A stretch of DNA of 51,145 nucleotides from Bacillota bacterium (GTDB lineage Bacteria > Bacillota > Clostridia > Peptostreptococcales > Anaerovoracaceae). Location of the stretch: the NCBI GenBank assembly GCA_029008005.1, contig JAQXIX010000037.1, forward strand, positions 1 to 51,145, given 5' to 3'. Below the pieces are notes generated by a model. It ran no database searches. It had not been told where the DNA came from and saw only the letters and a list, made by a program, of their open reading frames with translations. The position numbers and the translations under genes were made by a program. Each line of letters begins with the position of its first letter. Position 1 is the stretch's first letter. This document shows positions 17,666-25,947 of the stretch, piece after piece.

Positions 17666-19213
17666 ATGGAAACAAAGAAATACTGTTTCTCCCAATACAT
17701 TGAAGAGGTTAAGGGAAAGAATATGATTGCCGGATGTTCAGAAATGACACCGGAAGCAGAAAATATAATTGTTAAAAATCTAACATATGACTCCAGGGAA
17801 GTTACTCCGGGAACAATGTTTATATGCAAAGGTGCTGCATTCAGAGAGGAATATCTGAATGCAGCCTTTGAGAAAGGCGCAGTGTGTTATGTTGCCGAAA
17901 GAGAATATGACAATGTTCCTCTGCCGGGAATGATTGTGAAAGACATAAGAGAGGCGATGCCTGTTATTGCCGCAATGTTTTACGGCAGACCATGGGAGAA
18001 GCTGACTGTTTTCGGAATCGGAGGAACCAAGGGTAAATCAACCTCCGCTTATTACATGAAAGCAGTACTTGACGATTATCTCGAGGAACAGGGCAAGAAA
18101 GAAAGCGCAGTTGTATCGAGTATCGATGTGTACGACGGAGTGGAAAGCTTCGAATCACATATAACAACGCCTGAATCGGTGGAACTGCAGAGACATATGC
18201 GTAATGCAGTGGACAGCGGAATAGAATACTTAAGCATGGAAGTTTCGTCTCAGGCGCTTAAATACAACAGAATGGATCAGGTTCGCCTGGACGTCGGAAT
18301 ATTTATGAATGTTTCGGAAGACCATATCAGTCCGATAGAACACAGCAGCTTCGAGGACTACATTTCATCTAAGATGAAAATGTTCGCACTTACCGATACT
18401 GCTGTAATCAATATCGGCTGCGATTATCCGGAGCGCATTGCAGAAGCCGCAAAGGCTGCAGGCCGTGTTATTACATTTAAGGTAGGCAGTGAGGAAGGTG
18501 CAGATTTCAATGCCTTTGGTATAAAGAAGAACGGAATGGGAATAGACTTTACTGTGAAGGCAGGAGATGATTTCGAAGAGGAATTTTCTCTTGGAATGCC
18601 GGGATTCTTTAATGTCGAAAACGCTCTTGGTGTAATTGCAGGTGCAATGTCGGCCGGCATACCTCTTAAGAATATTAAGAATGGTCTCGCCAAGGCAAGA
18701 TCCAAGGGAAGAATGGAAACGACTCTCAGTAATGACGGGAAGATTCTGGCGATACTGGATTACGCACACAACAAGCTTAGTTTCGAGAAGCTGTACGGAT
18801 CAATGAAAGAAGAATATCCGGGATACAGAATAGTCGGTATTTTCGGATGTCCCGGAGGCAAAGCCTTTAACAGAAGAGAGGAACTGGGCCGTATCGCAGG
18901 GGCAAATTCCGAAAAAGTGTATCTGGCAGCTGAGGATCCGGGAAAAGAAAAACCGGGAGATATTTCCGAAGAAATCGCAGTATTTTTGAGAGAAGAAAAC
19001 TGCCCTTACGAAATAATTGACGACAGGGGCGAAGCGATAAAGAAAGCTATTTATGAAGCAGGAGCTCTGGCGGAAGAAAAGGGCGAGAAAACCCTTTTGC
19101 TTATAACAGGCAAAGGTCATGAGACAAGACAGAAAATCGGAACAGAGTACGTACCTTGCATTTCGGATGCAGAATATATAAACAGATATATCGACGAATA
19201 TAACAGCAGATAA
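17666..19213 (+). CDS. MurE-type Mur ligase (UDP-MurNAc-tripeptide synthetase family)
   Basis: A 515-residue ATP-dependent amino acid ligase. The MurE architecture is clear: an N-terminal UDP-MurNAc domain (NLTYDSREVTPGTMFICKGA), the P-loop GIGGTKGKST, THITTPES- and SMEVSSQALK-type motifs, a Lys in SSKMKMF that is carbamylated in the family, DYAHNKLSFEKL, and the C-terminal LITGKGHETRQKIG. The amino-acid specificity motif is unusual: where meso-DAP enzymes have DNPR, this has EDPG in AAEDPGKEKPGD, so it should not be assumed to add DAP. It may be a second, specialised MurE paralogue or the organism's only one. Confidence 0.85.
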   Translation: METKKYCFSQYIEEVKGKNMIAGCSEMTPEAENIIVKNLTYDSREVTPGTMFICKGAAFREEYLNAAFEKGAVCYVAEREYDNVPLPGMIVKDIREAMPVIAAMFYGRPWEKLTVFGIGGTKGKSTSAYYMKAVLDDYLEEQGKKESAVVSSIDVYDGVESFESHITTPESVELQRHMRNAVDSGIEYLSMEVSSQALKYNRMDQVRLDVGIFMNVSEDHISPIEHSSFEDYISSKMKMFALTDTAVINIGCDYPERIAEAAKAAGRVITFKVGSEEGADFNAFGIKKNGMGIDFTVKAGDDFEEEFSLGMPGFFNVENALGVIAGAMSAGIPLKNIKNGLAKARSKGRMETTLSNDGKILAILDYAHNKLSFEKLYGSMKEEYPGYRIVGIFGCPGGKAFNRREELGRIAGANSEKVYLAAEDPGKEKPGDISEEIAVFLREENCPYEIIDDRGEAIKKAIYEAGALAEEKGEKTLLLITGKGHETRQKIGTEYVPCISDAEYINRYIDEYNSR

Positions 19214-19229
19214 TTGCGGAGGTGGCATT

Positions 19230-20618
19230 TTGAAAAAATACGATATTATCATTGTCGGTGCAGGAGCCGGCGGAGTGTTCATGAGCTATGAGCTTGCTAA
19301 AATGAATACCGGAGCAGAGATTCTTGTTATTGATAAAGGAGCAAGGCTGGAAGAAAGACAGTGTCCGATAAAACTCGGCAAGACATCAAACTGTGTTAAA
19401 TGCAATCCGTGTCACATTATGAACGGATATGGAGGTGCGGGAACTCTTTCTGACGGAAAGTACAATATTACCACACAGTTCGGCGGAAATCTCCACGAGT
19501 ATGTAGGCGTTGATGAGGCTATGAACCTTATGGAATATGTTGACGATGTGCTCTGCAGTATGGGCGGCGCATCTGCGAAACTATTCTCAACGGCCAGCAG
19601 CGATCTTAAAACAGAATGCCTGAGAAACAACCTGCATCTTCTTGAAGCGAAGGTAAGACATCTGGGAACAGACAGAAATGTTAAAATTCTGGACAAGATG
19701 TACGATTACTGTGAAGAGAAAATCGAAATGAAGTTCCGTACAACTATTGAAGATGTCGAGAGAAAGGATGACGGAACTTTCCTGGTAAGAACGGACAAGG
19801 GTGACGAGTATACGTGCGACAACCTCGTTCTGGCAACAGGCCGTTCCGGTTCCAAATGGATCGGGAACATCTGCGATAGCATGGGCATAGAGCAGAAAAA
19901 GAACCGTGTTGATATAGGCGTACGTGTGGAGCTTCCCGCTGAGGTATTCAAACATATCACGGATGATGTGTACGAAAGTAAAATCGTATACAAGACAGAC
20001 AAATACAATGATATGGTCAGAACCTTCTGCATGAATCCTTACGGAGAGGTAGTTGCGGAAAACACAAACGGAATTGTTACGGTTAACGGACACAGCTATG
20101 ATTCCCCTGAACTTCATACTGAAAATACAAACTTCGCTCTGCTTGTATCAAATCATTTCACGGAGCCTTTTGATGACAGTAACGAATACGGTGAATCCAT
20201 AGCCAGACTTTCAAATATGCTGGGCGGAGGAGTTCTGCTTCAGAGATTCGGCGATCTGGTAAAGGGAAGAAGATCCAGTGAGAGAAGAATGAAGAAATGC
20301 TTCACTAAGCCGACCCTTAAGGCAACACCGGGAGACCTGAGCCTGGTAATTCCTAAGCGTCAGCTAGATAACATTATTGAAATGATTTACGCCCTGGATA
20401 AGATAGCACCGGGAACAGCCAACGAAGATACGCTTCTTTACGGAGTCGAAGTCAAGTTCTACAATTCGGTTGTTAAAGTAGACGAAAATCTCGAAACATC
20501 AGTTCCGGGATTGTATGCCCTGGGAGACGGATCCGGTGTGACACACTCCCTTTCACAGGCATCAGCCAGCGGTGTACATGTAGCGAGGATACTGGCTAAA
20601 AAATACGAAAACAAATAG
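19230..20618 (+). CDS. FAD-dependent dehydrogenase (COG2509 type)
   Basis: A 462-residue flavoprotein with an N-terminal dinucleotide-binding motif (IIVGAGAGGVFMSYELAK). A cysteine-containing stretch (RQCPIKLGKTSNCVKCNPCH) follows, then a central NLVLATGRSGSKWI and a C-terminal GLYALGDGSGVTHSLSQASASG FAD-binding segment. The family is common in anaerobes and has no settled function. Start is TTG with GGAGGTGG in front, the same arrangement as nth. It lies 16 bases after the Mur ligase and 15 bases before the next gene, so it is in the same operon, though a cell-wall link is not evident. Confidence 0.82.
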   Translation: MKKYDIIIVGAGAGGVFMSYELAKMNTGAEILVIDKGARLEERQCPIKLGKTSNCVKCNPCHIMNGYGGAGTLSDGKYNITTQFGGNLHEYVGVDEAMNLMEYVDDVLCSMGGASAKLFSTASSDLKTECLRNNLHLLEAKVRHLGTDRNVKILDKMYDYCEEKIEMKFRTTIEDVERKDDGTFLVRTDKGDEYTCDNLVLATGRSGSKWIGNICDSMGIEQKKNRVDIGVRVELPAEVFKHITDDVYESKIVYKTDKYNDMVRTFCMNPYGEVVAENTNGIVTVNGHSYDSPELHTENTNFALLVSNHFTEPFDDSNEYGESIARLSNMLGGGVLLQRFGDLVKGRRSSERRMKKCFTKPTLKATPGDLSLVIPKRQLDNIIEMIYALDKIAPGTANEDTLLYGVEVKFYNSVVKVDENLETSVPGLYALGDGSGVTHSLSQASASGVHVARILAKKYENK

Positions 20619-20633
20619 GAGAGGAGAACTTAT

Positions 20634-21038
20634 ATGAGCAGTAAAGCAGTTAAAGCAGTTGAAAATCACCACAAAGGATACAATTGTGCTCAGTCAGTGG
20701 CATGTGCCTTTGCGGAAGAACTTAAAATGAGCGAAAAAGACGTCTTCAGAATTATGGAAGGCTTCGGTTTCGGTATGGGATGCATGGGAACATGCGGAGC
20801 GGTTTCGGCAATGGCAGCTGTGGTCGGTATGAAGGAATCCGACGGAAATCTTGACGGACCGTCAACCAAAAAGAACTGTTACAGATCTGCAAAGGCTCTG
20901 ATCGGTGAATTTGAGGAAATGAACGGATCCTTTATATGCCGCGAAATAAAAGGCGTTGACACGGGAAAGGTTCTGAGAAGCTGTGACGGATGTGTTGAGG
21001 ATGCAGCCGCGCTGCTTGAAAAATATTTGTCCGAATAA
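20634..21038 (+). CDS. C_GCAxxG_C_C family redox-type protein
   Basis: A 134-residue protein of the C_GCAxxG_C_C family, named for its spaced cysteines. Visible are the N-terminal GYNCAQSVACAF, the central GMGCMGTCGAVSAM, then NCYRSAKALIGEF, FICREIKG and a C-terminal SCDGCVEDAA. The family is found in anaerobes next to oxidoreductases and is thought to bind a metal or act in redox chemistry; no reaction is established. Adjacent to the FAD protein, possibly as a partner. Confidence 0.85.
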   Translation: MSSKAVKAVENHHKGYNCAQSVACAFAEELKMSEKDVFRIMEGFGFGMGCMGTCGAVSAMAAVVGMKESDGNLDGPSTKKNCYRSAKALIGEFEEMNGSFICREIKGVDTGKVLRSCDGCVEDAAALLEKYLSE

Positions 21039-21097
21039 AGATAATTCATTAAAAGTCTAATATCTAAAAGTTGTATATCCGAAAAGGAGGACAGGCT

Positions 21098-22903
21098 ATG
21101 AGCGATGCGTTCGAGAAGAGGAAGAAAGCTCAGGAGTGGGCCCTTAAAGTTGTTGAGGGTGTAAACAATGACCCGCGCCCCTTCGTTAAGTGCAAGGAAA
21201 GCAGACCGATAACAGATATAAAGGATTTGCTTAATTCCAGCGGGGAGCTGTTTGCGGATAATATTATGTATCTGCAGAAATGGAATCCGAAAGGAGAGTA
21301 TGAACCGATTACGTACAGAGAAGGGCTTGCCGATGTAAACGGGCTGGGCACATCGCTGTTCGCAAAAGGCCTTAAGGGAAAAAGAGTAGCTGTAATCGGC
21401 CCAAACTGTTACCAGTGGTGCAGTACGTATCTGGCTGTTACGGCAGGCGGAGGATGTATCGTTCCTCTTGATAAAGAGCTTAGTCCCGAGGAATTGAAGA
21501 ATCAGATTATAAGGTCTGAAGCTTCGGCTGTGGTTTTTGACAGGAAATATTCGGATATTTTCATAGATATGAAGGAATCGGGAGACACCGGTCTGGAAGT
21601 GCTGGTGAGCTTTGACGAAGGTTCGGAAGAAAAAGGCGTTCTGGCATGGAAAAGTCTTGTGAACGAAGGAAAGGAACTGGTAGATAAGGGAGAAAGAGCA
21701 TTCCTTGATGCGGAAGTGGACAATGAGGCAATGAGTATTCTCATTTTCACGTCTGGTACGACAGGTAAACCGAAAGGTGTAATGCTCAGTCAGAAAAACG
21801 TTTGTGCAGAGCTGATGATTGCCCCTACGATTTTCACCCTTGAAGAAGAAGACAGATATCTGTCCTTTCTGCCTTTGCATCACACATATGAATGCACTTG
21901 CTGCTTCCTGATGGCTATATACAAAGGTTCCTCGGTGGCTTTCTGTCAGGGTCTGAAATATATAACAAAGAATCTTAAGGAAACACGACCGACAATGATG
22001 CTGGGAGTTCCGGCTCTTTACGAAAAACTGTACAGAACAATATGGAAAAATGTTCGAAAACAAGGTAAGGAAAAGCTTCTGAGGAAGGTTATTTCGGTAA
22101 ACAGAATAACGAAGAAAATCGGAATTGATCTGGGTGACAGATTCTTCGGAGAAATAAGGGGCATATTCGGGGGAAGAATGAAGACTCTGATTTGCGGAGG
22201 AGCGAAAATCGATCCGGAAATACTGGACGGACTGAGAGATTTCGGATTTAACGCACTTCAGGGATACGGTCTTACAGAGGCGGCTCCTATGGGAGCATTT
22301 AATCCTCAGGACGCACCGAATTCAAGATCTGTAGGAGTGCCGTTCCCGGGACAGGAGATTAAAACGATTAATAATAATGAGGAAGGCATCGGTGAAATCT
22401 GCATACGCGGAGAGAATCTCATGATGGGATATTTCAAGGATCCGGAAGAAACCGCCAAGGTTATAGACAGTGACGGATGGTTCCATACGGGGGATCTGGG
22501 ATATGTTGATAATGACGGATATGCATATCTGACAGGTCGTGCCAAGAATGTTATTATTACGAAAAACGGCAAGAATGTATATCCGGAAGAACTCGAGTAT
22601 CAGCTGGGCCTCGTGCCTTTTGTTGCCGAGTCGTTTGTATTTGAGGATGACAATGCTGCAGGAAATGATACTGTAATCGTAGCGTCCGTGAAGGTCGATG
22701 AGGAAGAAATCAGAGAACTGGCAGGAGACGGATGCAGTGATGATGACATAAAGAAATTAATCTGGGAGGAAGTTGATAAAATCAATGAAAAGTCACCTGC
22801 CTACAGACAAATCAGGAAGGTGTTATTGAGAAAGAAGGATTTTATACACAACACATCGTCGAAGCTGATAAGGTTTGCGAAAGAAAACAAAGTTGAGGAA
22901 TAG
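21098..22903 (+). CDS. AMP-forming long-chain acyl-CoA synthetase
   Basis: A 601-residue adenylate-forming enzyme that activates a carboxylic acid, probably a fatty acid, with ATP and CoA. Motifs: ILIFTSGTTGKPKGVMLS (AMP-binding P-loop), LPLHHTYE, LQGYGLTEAAP, WFHTGDLGYVDNDGYAYLTGRAKNVI (hinge) and a C-terminal catalytic Lys region near HNTSSKLIRF. I chose ATG 21098 behind AAAAGGAGG. It ends two bases before the next gene and is translationally linked to it. Chain-length specificity is not readable. Confidence 0.92.
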   Translation: MSDAFEKRKKAQEWALKVVEGVNNDPRPFVKCKESRPITDIKDLLNSSGELFADNIMYLQKWNPKGEYEPITYREGLADVNGLGTSLFAKGLKGKRVAVIGPNCYQWCSTYLAVTAGGGCIVPLDKELSPEELKNQIIRSEASAVVFDRKYSDIFIDMKESGDTGLEVLVSFDEGSEEKGVLAWKSLVNEGKELVDKGERAFLDAEVDNEAMSILIFTSGTTGKPKGVMLSQKNVCAELMIAPTIFTLEEEDRYLSFLPLHHTYECTCCFLMAIYKGSSVAFCQGLKYITKNLKETRPTMMLGVPALYEKLYRTIWKNVRKQGKEKLLRKVISVNRITKKIGIDLGDRFFGEIRGIFGGRMKTLICGGAKIDPEILDGLRDFGFNALQGYGLTEAAPMGAFNPQDAPNSRSVGVPFPGQEIKTINNNEEGIGEICIRGENLMMGYFKDPEETAKVIDSDGWFHTGDLGYVDNDGYAYLTGRAKNVIITKNGKNVYPEELEYQLGLVPFVAESFVFEDDNAAGNDTVIVASVKVDEEEIRELAGDGCSDDDIKKLIWEEVDKINEKSPAYRQIRKVLLRKKDFIHNTSSKLIRFAKENKVEE

Positions 22904-22905
22904 GA

Positions 22906-24021
22906 ATGAATGAATTTTATGAAAAGACCGGATATCCAAGGCTTGTTGTTGACTTGGAGAAACTGAGGACTAACCTGAATGTGGTTCTGGGCAAATGTTC
23001 TGACCTCGGCATTGAGGTGGCCGGTGTTGTAAAGGGCTGCACTGCGCTGATTCCATGTGTGGAGCAGTTTGCAAATGCCGGATGCCGCTGGATTGCCTCA
23101 TCGAGACTGGAACAGCTTGCGGCTGTGAGAGATGCCGGAATACAGACAGACCTTATGATGATAAGAATTCCGGGATTAAGTGAAGTCGAAGATGTTGTCA
23201 GAATCTGTGATTACAGCCTGAACAGTGAAATTGAGGTAATAAAAGAACTTAACAGGGCTGCCGGAAGACAGGACAGGATTCACAAGGTAATACTCATGGC
23301 AGATATCGGCGATCTCAGAGAAGGATTCTGGGATAAGGATGAAATGCTGGAAACAGCACTCATGGTCGAAAATGACATGAGGAACCTTGAGCTTGCGGGA
23401 GTAGGCACAAATGTAGGATGTTACGGATCGGTTCTCGCGACAGCAGATAAGCTTCGGGAGCTTGTCGATATCGCTGAAGCCATTGAAGAAAAAATAGGCA
23501 GAGAGCTTGAGGTGATATCCGGAGGCGCTACGACTTCATTTATGAGAGTATGGGACGGAGATATTCCTGAAAGAATAAATATGCTGCGAATTGGAGAAGG
23601 AATACTTCTTGCGCGGGATTTCAGGGAGCATTTCGGTTATAACATGGAGGGGCTTAATACAGACGTGTTTACTCTGGAAGCCGAGGTAATTGAAGTGAAG
23701 GATAAGCCTTCACATCCTGTCGGAGAAATTTCAGTAGATGCCTTCGGACATAAAGTGCAGTATGAGGATAGGGGGATAAGGAGAAGAGCTCTTCTTGGAA
23801 TCGGCAAAGTGGATTTCGGAGGAAATATTTCGGAGCTGTTTCCTCGTCTCGAAGGAATTGAGATTTTAGGAGCTTCCTCGGATCATACTATTCTGGACAT
23901 ACAGAACATGGTAGATGAAGGCAGAACTCTCAAGACAGGAGATATCGTCAGGTTTGATTTGAATTACGCTACAATGGTGTACGTTACGAATTCAGATAAT
24001 ATTGTTAAAGTTTACATTTAA
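22906..24021 (+). CDS. PLP-dependent amino acid racemase (ornithine/alanine racemase-like)
   Basis: A 371-residue fold-type III PLP protein with an alanine racemase N-terminal TIM barrel. The Schiff-base lysine is in GVVKGC near residue 43. The barrel strands LILMADIGDLREGFW-like segment and VGTNVGCYGS, plus the phosphate-binding SGGATTSF, match the ornithine racemase/YhfX branch and not the canonical Alr. The C-terminal beta domain carries VDFGG and LNYATMVYV. Likely interconverts a basic or neutral amino acid. It is coupled to an NhaC-family carrier gene 20 bases downstream, so the carrier may bring in its substrate; this is inference. Confidence 0.8.
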   Translation: MNEFYEKTGYPRLVVDLEKLRTNLNVVLGKCSDLGIEVAGVVKGCTALIPCVEQFANAGCRWIASSRLEQLAAVRDAGIQTDLMMIRIPGLSEVEDVVRICDYSLNSEIEVIKELNRAAGRQDRIHKVILMADIGDLREGFWDKDEMLETALMVENDMRNLELAGVGTNVGCYGSVLATADKLRELVDIAEAIEEKIGRELEVISGGATTSFMRVWDGDIPERINMLRIGEGILLARDFREHFGYNMEGLNTDVFTLEAEVIEVKDKPSHPVGEISVDAFGHKVQYEDRGIRRRALLGIGKVDFGGNISELFPRLEGIEILGASSDHTILDIQNMVDEGRTLKTGDIVRFDLNYATMVYVTNSDNIVKVYI

Positions 24022-24041
24022 GACAATCAGGAGAAGAAGAA

Positions 24042-25364
24042 ATGGAAAAATTAGGTAATAAGGAACCGAGAGGTGTGGCACTGCTGCCGATATTAATATT
24101 CCTCGTTGTTTATCTGGGAAGCGGAATATATTACGAGTATATTAATCCACCTGAAGGAGGCATGGGTTTTTATGTAATGTCGGTAGTCGTTGCGTTCATG
24201 ATTTCCCTCACAGTTGCATTCTGCCAGAACAGAGCGCTTTCCTTTAATGAGAAGATTACAGTGTGTGCTAAAGGTATCGGTGATGATAATATCACGATAA
24301 TGCTGTTTATATTCCTTATGGCAGGTGCATTCAGCGGAATCGCCAGTGAAGCAGGCGGAGCAGCAAGTACAGCGAATATGCTCCTCAACATAATACCTGC
24401 AAACTTCGCAATTCCGGGACTGTTTATAATCGCATGTCTCATTTCGATGGCAATGGGAACATCCTGCGGAACTATCACGGTACTTACACCTATAGCAATG
24501 AATGTTGCCATGTCGGCAAGTTTGAATCTTCCTTTCTGCGTTGCTACGATTGTCGGAGGAGCAATGTTTGGAGACAATCTTTCATTTATCAGTGATACGA
24601 CAATTGCAGCCACAAAGACTCAGGGCGTGGAAATGAAGGCGAAGTTCAGAGAAAACCTGAAAATAGCAGTTCCTGCAGCAATTGTTACTCTGATCGTCAT
24701 CGCAGCCGTGTGTATGAAGGGCGGAGCCGCAGAACTTGAGCATTTTGACTTCAACACTCTTCAGGCAATTCCGTATTTCATAGTTCTTATTGCTGCGATC
24801 TGCGGAATCAACGTGTTTATTGTACTCGGATGCGGAACGATTCTTTTCGCAATCGTCGGGCTGATTACAGGTTCACTGACTGTAAGTACTGCATTCAGTT
24901 CAATGGGGGCAGGCACATCCGGAATGTTCGAGACAATGATTGTAACAATACTCGTTGCATCGATGGGAGCCCTTATGAAGGAATACGGCGGCTTCGAATT
25001 TATTCTTAAGGTTATTACAAAGATGTTCAAAAGCAGAAAGGGCGGAGAACTGGGCGTAGGAATTCTTACTTCGGTTATGGACGTTGCCACTGCCAACAAT
25101 ACAGTTGCTATAGTTATGGCAGGGCCTATAGCGAAGGAAGTATCCGAAAGATATGAAATCAGACCGGAGAGAACGGCATCACTGCTTGATATTTTCTCAT
25201 GTGTATGGCAGGGAATTATTCCTTACGGAGCACAGCTTCTCATTGCGTCAGGGCTGGCGGGAATAGGAAGCATTACAATTATTCCGTTCCTGTTCTATCC
25301 TTTCGTTCTTCTTATTATGATTCTGCTTAACATAGCTTTTAGCAAAAGCGTGAAAAAGCAGTAA
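24042..25364 (+). CDS. NhaC-family Na+/H+ antiporter or amino acid carrier
   Basis: A 440-residue integral membrane protein of the NhaC family with about 11-12 hydrophobic segments. Conserved stretches include MAMGTSCGTITVLTPIA, GGAMFGDNLSFISDTTIAATKTQG and MDVATANNTVAIVMAGPIAKE. NhaC proteins exchange Na+ and H+; some relatives beside amino acid enzymes exchange organic substrates (malate/lactate or amino acids). Position after the racemase gene makes an amino acid role possible. ATG 24042 has AGGAGAAG in front. Confidence 0.85.
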   Translation: MEKLGNKEPRGVALLPILIFLVVYLGSGIYYEYINPPEGGMGFYVMSVVVAFMISLTVAFCQNRALSFNEKITVCAKGIGDDNITIMLFIFLMAGAFSGIASEAGGAASTANMLLNIIPANFAIPGLFIIACLISMAMGTSCGTITVLTPIAMNVAMSASLNLPFCVATIVGGAMFGDNLSFISDTTIAATKTQGVEMKAKFRENLKIAVPAAIVTLIVIAAVCMKGGAAELEHFDFNTLQAIPYFIVLIAAICGINVFIVLGCGTILFAIVGLITGSLTVSTAFSSMGAGTSGMFETMIVTILVASMGALMKEYGGFEFILKVITKMFKSRKGGELGVGILTSVMDVATANNTVAIVMAGPIAKEVSERYEIRPERTASLLDIFSCVWQGIIPYGAQLLIASGLAGIGSITIIPFLFYPFVLLIMILLNIAFSKSVKKQ

Positions 25365-25434
25365 GAGGCGGTTTGACTTTTTGAAGCCTTTGTGCAACAA
25401 TTAATTCTTGAACAAAACGAAAAGGAGATTATAA

Positions 25435-25920
25435 ATGGATAATATCGTAAACGAAGAAATGTTATTAACACAGGAAGGTTACGACAAAATAGTAGCTGAA
25501 CACGACGAGCTGGTATCGGTTAAACGTGCGGAAGTTGCTGAGAGAATTAAGGAAGCAATCTCCTACGGAGATATATCGGAAAACGCAGAGTACGATTCGG
25601 CTAAGAACGAGCAGGCAGAACTCGAGGAGAGAATTCACAAGCTCGAGGAAATGATGAGAAGGGCCAAAATCGTTCAGGAAGACGATGTTCAGGGTGACGT
25701 TGTTAACGTTGGACTGAAAGTTAAGGTTAAGGATTTAGATTTAGGAGATGTGGAGGAGTTCGCTATAGTAGGTGCGACGGAGTCAGATCCGTTTAACGGT
25801 AAAATCTCTAACGAATCCTCCGTTGGTAAATCGCTGATCGGAAACAAAGTCGGTGACAAAGTTGCCGTTGAAGTTCCGGATGGCATTATCAACTACGAAA
25901 TTCTGGATATATACAAGTAA
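25435..25920 (+). CDS. greA: Transcription elongation factor GreA
   Basis: A 161-residue factor that rescues backtracked RNA polymerase by stimulating transcript cleavage. The N-terminal coiled coil has the tip acidic residues in ISYGDISENAEYDSAKNEQ; the C-terminal FKBP-like domain contains GATESDPFNGKISNESSVGKSLIGNKVGD. Normal length. It stands 27 bases before lysS and is probably cotranscribed with it, a common Firmicutes arrangement. Confidence 0.97.
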   Translation: MDNIVNEEMLLTQEGYDKIVAEHDELVSVKRAEVAERIKEAISYGDISENAEYDSAKNEQAELEERIHKLEEMMRRAKIVQEDDVQGDVVNVGLKVKVKDLDLGDVEEFAIVGATESDPFNGKISNESSVGKSLIGNKVGDKVAVEVPDGIINYEILDIYK

Positions 25921-25947
25921 TCTGAACTAAATAAGGAGATAAATAAA

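Noticed and set aside
20879-22063. A 394-codon reverse-strand frame
   Set aside because: It is antisense to the C_GCAxxG_C_C protein and acyl-CoA synthetase genes, is rich in Ser, Phe and Cys as expected of a shadow frame, and matches no family.
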